This document shows, in pieces, positions 5,569-9,823 of a stretch of DNA of 9,823 nt. A program made the position numbers and the translations under genes. Source of the stretch: Paludibacteraceae bacterium (GTDB lineage Bacteria > Bacteroidota > Bacteroidia > Bacteroidales > Paludibacteraceae); the NCBI GenBank assembly GCA_023227695.1, contig JALNVE010000108.1:1-9823 (forward strand), given 5' to 3'. The first letter of the stretch is position 1. The number at the start of each line of letters is the position of its first letter. The notes under the pieces are model-generated. The model was given only the letters and a program-made list of their open reading frames with translations. It did not search any database and had not been told where the DNA came from.

Positions 5569-7272
5569 ATGCGTAAATTATTTTTATTCTTCTTTTTATT
5601 CATATCCTTATTAGGACAAGCCCAATTGCAGAATTGGGTAGTTGCTCCGCCGGTAAATCCCGTCACAACGCTTAGCGGAAGCTTTGCCGAACTGAGAAGG
5701 AACCATTTCCATGGAGGATTGGACTTTAGAACAGGAGGTGCAGAAAATAAACCTGTTTATGCCATTAGCGACGGTTATGTATCACGTATCACCATTTCAG
5801 CAAGAAGTTATGGTAAACTGGTATATATTACCCACCCTAACGGATACACTACGCTATATGCCCACCTCAACGGTTTCGTTCCTGAATTGGACTCCATCGT
5901 CAAGGAAAAACACTACGAAAAGAGAAGTTACGAAATAGACTTTACATTAAGTCCTACTGATTACCCTGTAAAGAAAGGTGAACAATTTGCCATCTCAGGA
6001 AATACAGGTTCATCTGGAGGTCCTCACCTACATTTCGAAGTAAGAAAAACCGAGGACAACTCTTTACAAAACCCTTTGAAACTGAACCAATATTTCAAGA
6101 TTCAGGATAACAAAAAACCAAGAATCTTTGCTGTAAAGCTTTACGGATTGAACGGTGGTTCTGTCGACAACCTATCAGAGAAGAGGTTCAACACCATAAT
6201 GACCAAGACAAAAGAAAAGACTTTACGTAATGGCAACAACATCAAAGCTTGGGGAGATGTGGGTTTCTCCGTTAAGGCAAACGATTACATGACAGGTACA
6301 GGTTTTACTCACACACCAAGAAACATGAAAGTTTATGTAGACAAAAAGCTTATTTCAGATGTTTACATTGACAATATAAAACTCTCTGATTCAAGAGCAG
6401 TAAACAGTTTGATCGATTATCCTCAATATTCTAAGAACGGCGAATTTTTCATAAAATCGTTCTGCGATAACAACTATCCGCTCACCATTTATCGCGAAGC
6501 TTACAACGAAGGCAAAGTGAGAGTTGAGCAGGAACGCGATTACAAGGTTAAATATGAGGTTATTGACGATTTTGGTCATGTAGATTCCATCAGCTTCACT
6601 ATTCATGGAGTAAAGACGGAGCTAAAACCCGTTGTACATAACTGCGAAAACTATTTAGCAGCAGGAGAAAACCATTTCTTCGACAAAAAAGATTTTCTCG
6701 CTTTCATTCCTGCCGATGCTACCTATTATGACTTTATTCCAGACTATCAGGAGATTCCAACGACAAAATATTACTCTAAAATCTTCCATTTTGGAGACGA
6801 AAAGATGCCTCTGCACACTTTTTGCGATATCACATTAAAAGTAGAAAGGGATTCGGCCATTCAAGACAAAAGGAAACTTTTCATTGCCAAGTTGACTCCA
6901 AATAATTTGATTTGGGGCTCTGCTGGAGGAAAGTATGAGAATGGTTTTCTCGTTGGCAAGACAAGAGAGTTTGGAAAATTTGCTGTAGCTGCAGATAACA
7001 CCAAACCTATTATCACGCCAGTTCACACAAATGGATTGACACGTTACCCCGTATTGGTATTCAAGATTGCCGACGGACTTTCAGGTATTGCGCAATACGA
7101 CGGTTATGTAGATGGTCAATGGGTGCTTTTCGAGCATGATGCAAAGACAAGAACCATCCGCTACCGTATGGATCCGAAACGTGTTGAGAAAAATAAGAAC
7201 CATACATTCAAATTGGTTGTCACAGACTTCTGCGGAAACAGTTCCACTTACGAAAAGAATATTTTCTGGTAA
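5569..7272 (+). CDS. Secreted M23-family zinc metallopeptidase with long beta-rich C-terminal region
   Basis: The protein has 567 residues from the ATG at 5569. The frame also has an ATG at 5542, but the signal peptide MRKLFLFFFLFISLLGQAQ begins at the second, so I chose that. The LytM/M23 domain spans about 40-185. Zinc ligands are H48 and D52 in HFHGGLDF and H155 in GPHLHFEVR; H153 and H99 (YAHL) are the other catalytic histidines. All are present, so an active endopeptidase on peptidoglycan cross-bridges or stem peptides is expected. Between YAHL and the VKKGEQFAISGNTG loop there is an insertion of about 30 residues (KEKHYEKRSYEIDF region) compared with a compact LytM domain. Residues about 190-567 contain several probable Ig-like beta units (KAWGDVGFSVKANDYM, YKVKYEVIDDFGHVDS, KNHTFKLVVTDFCGNS) of unknown role, perhaps substrate or partner binding. 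It is followed after 51 bases by the C69 homologue on the same strand, so co-transcription is likely. Confidence 0.5.
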   Translation: MRKLFLFFFLFISLLGQAQLQNWVVAPPVNPVTTLSGSFAELRRNHFHGGLDFRTGGAENKPVYAISDGYVSRITISARSYGKLVYITHPNGYTTLYAHLNGFVPELDSIVKEKHYEKRSYEIDFTLSPTDYPVKKGEQFAISGNTGSSGGPHLHFEVRKTEDNSLQNPLKLNQYFKIQDNKKPRIFAVKLYGLNGGSVDNLSEKRFNTIMTKTKEKTLRNGNNIKAWGDVGFSVKANDYMTGTGFTHTPRNMKVYVDKKLISDVYIDNIKLSDSRAVNSLIDYPQYSKNGEFFIKSFCDNNYPLTIYREAYNEGKVRVEQERDYKVKYEVIDDFGHVDSISFTIHGVKTELKPVVHNCENYLAAGENHFFDKKDFLAFIPADATYYDFIPDYQEIPTTKYYSKIFHFGDEKMPLHTFCDITLKVERDSAIQDKRKLFIAKLTPNNLIWGSAGGKYENGFLVGKTREFGKFAVAADNTKPIITPVHTNGLTRYPVLVFKIADGLSGIAQYDGYVDGQWVLFEHDAKTRTIRYRMDPKRVEKNKNHTFKLVVTDFCGNSSTYEKNIFW

Positions 7273-7323
7273 ATCACAGAGATAAACAAATTCATAGCAT
7301 TTTTTAGCATTAGAAAAAACTGA

Positions 7324-8991
7324 ATGATAATGAGAAAAGGCATTTTTTTAGCGGTTTCATTGGTTATTACATCAATCTTCCTTAGTAAAGTATATGCAGG
7401 AACAAACATCTTGGTAGGAAAGAACGCTTCCGAAGACGGATCCTCATTCTGCACCTACTCTGCCGATTCTTACGCTCTTTACGGAGAATTAATGCACTAT
7501 CCCGCCAACGAATATTCCAAATACACCATGACAGATATTTACGGATGGGATACCCATAAATATCAAGGCAAAATAAAACAGGTGCCTACCACCTACTCTG
7601 TTTTGGGTAACATCAACGAACATCAGGTCTGCATCACCGAATCAACCTTCGGAGGCAGAAGCGAGTTGGTAGACACAACAGGAGTATTGGATTACGGTAA
7701 CCTTATCTACATCACTCTTCAACGTTCAAAGACAGCTTTGGAGGCCATAGAAGTAATGACAGAACTTGTTTCAACCTACGGCTATTGCAGTTCTGGTGAG
7801 ACATTCTCCATAGCAGATCCTAACGAGATCTGGATCATGGAGATGATAGGCAAAGGTCCGGACATCAAAGGCGCCGTTTGGGTTGCCAGAAGAGTGCCAG
7901 ACGACTGCATCAGCGTGCATGCCAACCACTCCAGAATAACAACATTCCCTTTGAACGACCGTAACAACTGCCGTTATTCAAAAGACGTCATCTCTTTTGC
8001 CAAAGAGAAAGGTTATTTTAATGGAAAAAACAAAGACTTCAGTTTTTCCGACGCATACGATCCAATGTCTTTCATTGCCCGCCGATTCTGCGACGCCCGT
8101 GTTTGGAGTGTCTTCAGAAGAATAGATCCAAGCATGGAGAAATATATCGACTACGTTCTTGGAAAGTCAGAAGAGAGAATGCCTCTTTGGGTAAAGCCAG
8201 TGAAAAAAATCACACTTCTCGAACTGAAGAATCTGATGAGAGACAAATTCGAAGGGACACCCCTCGCCCTTGACAAAGACCCTGGTGCGGAACCTTTTGG
8301 TGCTCAATACCGTTATGCCCCAAGATACTGGAATGTGGATGGCGCTGAATACTTCAACGAAAACCCTATTGCAGGGCCTCAGAACGCATTCTCATTCGTT
8401 GCTCAAATGAGAAGTTGGTTGCCCGACATGGTAGGCGGCGTACTTTGGTTTGGCGTTGACGATGCCTCTTTTACCGTTTATATTCCTATTTATTGTAGCA
8501 CAACGGCCGTTCCTGAGTGCTTTAGGGCAGGAAACGGAAGTCTGCTGAAATTCTCGTGGACATCAGCCTACTGGGTTTTTAACTGGGTTTCGAACATGGC
8601 ATATTCAAAATATGAGTACATGTCGAAAGACATCCTAAAGGCACAATTGGACATTGAGACAAAATTGGAAGAAAACCTCGAGGTGGTGGAGGTAGCCGCC
8701 AAATCATTATACACAAAATCGCCGGAAGTAGCATGCCGTTTCTTGACCGATTACTCGGAGAACCAAGCTCAAGTCATGATGGAAGAGTGGAAAAATCTAG
8801 GCGAATTCCTGATGATAAAATATTCTGACGGTAATATCAAACGTGAACGTAGAGGCCGCTTCATAGATAACGGTTGGGGCGTGCCTGACGGCATTGTCAA
8901 ACCTGGTTATTCCGACAAATACTATAAGTCGATTATAGAAACTACTGGCGACAAATATAAAGTTCCCGAAGTAATTACTCCGAACGAATAA
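7324..8991 (+). CDS. Secreted C69-family (U34) dipeptidase homologue lacking the N-terminal Cys nucleophile
   Basis: The protein has 555 residues from the ATG at 7324; an ATG at 7330 gives a more usual signal peptide start (MRKGIFLAVSLVITS). The predicted signal cleavage is after VYA (residue 25). Recognisable C69 features are TNILVGKNASEDGSSFCTYSADSYALYGEL, WDTHKYQGKIKQVPTTYSVLGNINEHQV, ESTFGGRSELVDTTG, GNLIYITLQRSKTALEAI, and GETFSIADPNEIWIMEMIGKGP, each cited in part at about residues 27-180. Length and domain order fit Bacteroides-type secreted family members. Known family members are Ntn-hydrolases whose mature N-terminus is Cys (typically A-C-T-N at this point). Here the codons GCA GGA ACA AAC give A-G-T-N, so residue 26 is Gly. 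The motif-rich core is otherwise intact with no frameshift. It may be inactive, a binding or decoy protein, or use another nucleophile. It overlaps the next gene by one base. Confidence 0.5.
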   Translation: MIMRKGIFLAVSLVITSIFLSKVYAGTNILVGKNASEDGSSFCTYSADSYALYGELMHYPANEYSKYTMTDIYGWDTHKYQGKIKQVPTTYSVLGNINEHQVCITESTFGGRSELVDTTGVLDYGNLIYITLQRSKTALEAIEVMTELVSTYGYCSSGETFSIADPNEIWIMEMIGKGPDIKGAVWVARRVPDDCISVHANHSRITTFPLNDRNNCRYSKDVISFAKEKGYFNGKNKDFSFSDAYDPMSFIARRFCDARVWSVFRRIDPSMEKYIDYVLGKSEERMPLWVKPVKKITLLELKNLMRDKFEGTPLALDKDPGAEPFGAQYRYAPRYWNVDGAEYFNENPIAGPQNAFSFVAQMRSWLPDMVGGVLWFGVDDASFTVYIPIYCSTTAVPECFRAGNGSLLKFSWTSAYWVFNWVSNMAYSKYEYMSKDILKAQLDIETKLEENLEVVEVAAKSLYTKSPEVACRFLTDYSENQAQVMMEEWKNLGEFLMIKYSDGNIKRERRGRFIDNGWGVPDGIVKPGYSDKYYKSIIETTGDKYKVPEVITPNE

Positions 8992-9614
8992 TGTATATCA
9001 ACATACATACCCACAAGGTCGACGAGAGAGACGATGTGAAATGCATCGTCAATCTTCCGTCAGACGTAAAGGAGATTCCTGACGAAGGACGATTTTCTGT
9101 GGGTGTGCATCCGTGGGACGTAGACCATTTGGTCCATGCGAAACTCTCGGACATCTGCCGACTTCTTCAAGAAAGAAACGTGGTTGCCATTGGCGAAATC
9201 GGATTGGACCAACTTTCGGAGAACGGTTACGAACATCAGGAGGCCGTTTTCGAAACCCAGATAAAGATGGCCAACCTGCTGCAGAAACCCATCATCATCC
9301 ACTGCGTGAAGGCATCTAACGAAATAGTCCGCTACAAAGGAATGATGTCCGTGCCTGCGGTTATACACGGATTCAGGGGGAAGCCTCAATTGGCAGACCA
9401 ACTCTGCCGTGCCGGTTATTTCATCTCCTTTGGGAATAAATTCAACGAAGAGAGCCTCATTCAAACGCCAACAAACCGCCTCTTTCTTGAAACCGATGAC
9501 GACGAAGAGGCCGACATAAAAGAGATCTACGAACGTGTTGCTGCCCTAAGAAACTGCTCTGTGGAAGAGCTGAAAAATGAGATAGAAAAGAATTTCGAGA
9601 GCATTATGGGATAA
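8991..9614 (+). CDS. Short TatD-family metal-dependent hydrolase
   Basis: The protein has 207 residues; typical TatD proteins have about 255-265. The metal and catalytic motifs are all visible: HTH with H6 and H8, GVHPW with H40, GEIGLD with E69, IIIHC with H104, VIHGFRG with H126 and LETDDD with D169. A TIM-barrel amidohydrolase with two metal sites, acting on DNA or another phosphoester or amide substrate, is expected; no signal peptide is present, so it is cytoplasmic. The shortening lies mainly between the first HxH strand and GVHPW (about 30 residues) and after HGFRG, so the protein looks compact rather than broken. The start ATG at 8991 overlaps the TAA of the C69 homologue (TAATG), which suggests translational coupling. 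Physiological substrate unknown; its pairing with secreted peptidases gives no clear hint. A terminator begins at its stop codon. Confidence 0.5.
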   Translation: MYINIHTHKVDERDDVKCIVNLPSDVKEIPDEGRFSVGVHPWDVDHLVHAKLSDICRLLQERNVVAIGEIGLDQLSENGYEHQEAVFETQIKMANLLQKPIIIHCVKASNEIVRYKGMMSVPAVIHGFRGKPQLADQLCRAGYFISFGNKFNEESLIQTPTNRLFLETDDDEEADIKEIYERVAALRNCSVEELKNEIEKNFESIMG

Positions 9615-9642
9615 AACCAAAGGTTTTATAAAGCATTTTTTT
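9611..9642 (+). terminator. Probable rho-independent terminator after the TatD-family gene
   Basis: The arms ATAAAACC (9611-9618) and GGTTTTAT (9622-9629) pair perfectly around a 3-base loop, and a T-run occupies 9636-9642. The left arm includes the TAA stop codon. The stem is A+T-rich and six bases separate it from the T-run, so it may be only moderately efficient. Confidence 0.5.
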
Positions 9643-9655
9643 CTTTATATAAAAA

Positions 9656-9674
9656 ACTAATTGAATCAATTAGT
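9656..9674. repeat. 19-bp interrupted palindrome in the right-hand intergenic region
   Basis: ACTAATTGA and TCAATTAGT are perfect inverted copies separated by a single A. On the minus strand the palindrome is followed by five or six T (9656-9651), so it could be a weak terminator for leftward transcription. On the plus strand it lies about 80 bases upstream of the outward promoter element at 9753, a distance that would also suit an operator. I see no minus-strand gene to its right in the window. Confidence 0.5.
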
Positions 9675-9752
9675 ATCATCGACAGAAACTCTGTTTCAGT
9701 GTTTACCTAAACGAAACTCTCATTTTTATTTCTCTAATCCCAATTAAAACGT

Positions 9753-9760
9753 TAACTTTG
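9753..9760 (+). promoter_or_regulatory. Outward-pointing Bacteroidota -7 promoter element
   Basis: TAACTTTG, followed by CAG, is an exact TAnnTTTG match with the common trailing C. No clear -33 TTTG is seen about 20 bases upstream, where the sequence is T-rich (9722-9730). A start near 9767 would transcribe rightward off the window; no start codon with a supported reading frame appears in 9767-9823, so the gene begins beyond the edge or has a leader of more than 55 bases. The remaining 9675-9750 segment shows nothing I can name. Confidence 0.5.
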
Positions 9761-9823
9761 CAGAAATTAAGAATATACTCTAAAATAGAATTCCGCACAT
9801 TGATTTTAGTGCATTCCTTTTTA

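Noticed and set aside
7300..7317. Direct repeat AGCATTTTTTAGCATT between the M23 and C69 genes
   Set aside because: It is a short A+T-rich repeat with no hairpin, and the spacing suggests simple co-transcription.
9060..9464. 134-codon minus-strand frame
   Set aside because: It is fully antisense to the TatD-family gene, whose metal-binding motifs are all present, so it is a shadow frame.

Overview
The window looks like chromosomal DNA of a Bacteroidales-type bacterium (phylum Bacteroidota). The evidence is moderate-to-low G+C, several exact matches to the Bacteroidota -7 promoter element TAnnTTTG, two DUF1573 proteins, a lipoprotein thioredoxin with a DUF4369-like N-terminus, a secreted C69 dipeptidase of the Bacteroides type, and mostly poor Shine-Dalgarno sites. 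No tRNA, rRNA, transposase, integrase or CRISPR array was found.

There are three blocks. (1) Positions 1-1531, plus strand: the end of what is probably an antiphage operon. The 418-residue protein is a response-regulator receiver domain fused to a nucleoside phosphorylase-like domain. This is the architecture of DtcC, the ATP-cleaving effector of the Detocs two-component defence system. Its sensor kinase (DtcA) and decoy regulator (DtcB) would lie to the left, outside the window. A small unrecognised gene follows it directly, and its coupled ATG is out of frame with the long reading frame. (2) Positions 1678-5274, minus strand: a thiol-redox envelope module. In order of transcription it holds a three-domain DUF1573 protein with its own terminator, then a lipoprotein thioredoxin of the TlpA/ResA family (WCEPC), a six-helix CcdA/DsbD-beta-like membrane electron carrier, and a short single-domain DUF1573 protein. 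The last three form an operon ending at a terminator at 1633-1655. (3) Positions 5569-9614, plus strand: a secreted M23 metallopeptidase, a secreted C69-family dipeptidase homologue and a short TatD-family metal-dependent hydrolase. The last two overlap by one base (TAATG). An outward-pointing promoter lies in 9615-9823 and presumably serves a gene beyond the right edge.

Likely logic, part inference: in block 2 the membrane protein would move electrons from cytoplasmic thioredoxin to the periplasmic lipoprotein, which could reduce the S-C-G-C cysteines of the DUF1573 proteins. Block 3 looks like envelope peptide turnover. Block 1 would kill or stall an infected cell by destroying ATP once its receiver is phosphorylated.

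The points most worth a second look are the Detocs-type effector with an uncatalogued, apparently frameshifted small neighbour; the C69 homologue with Gly where the autocatalytic N-terminal Cys should be; and the paired DUF1573 proteins around a thioredoxin/CcdA pair.
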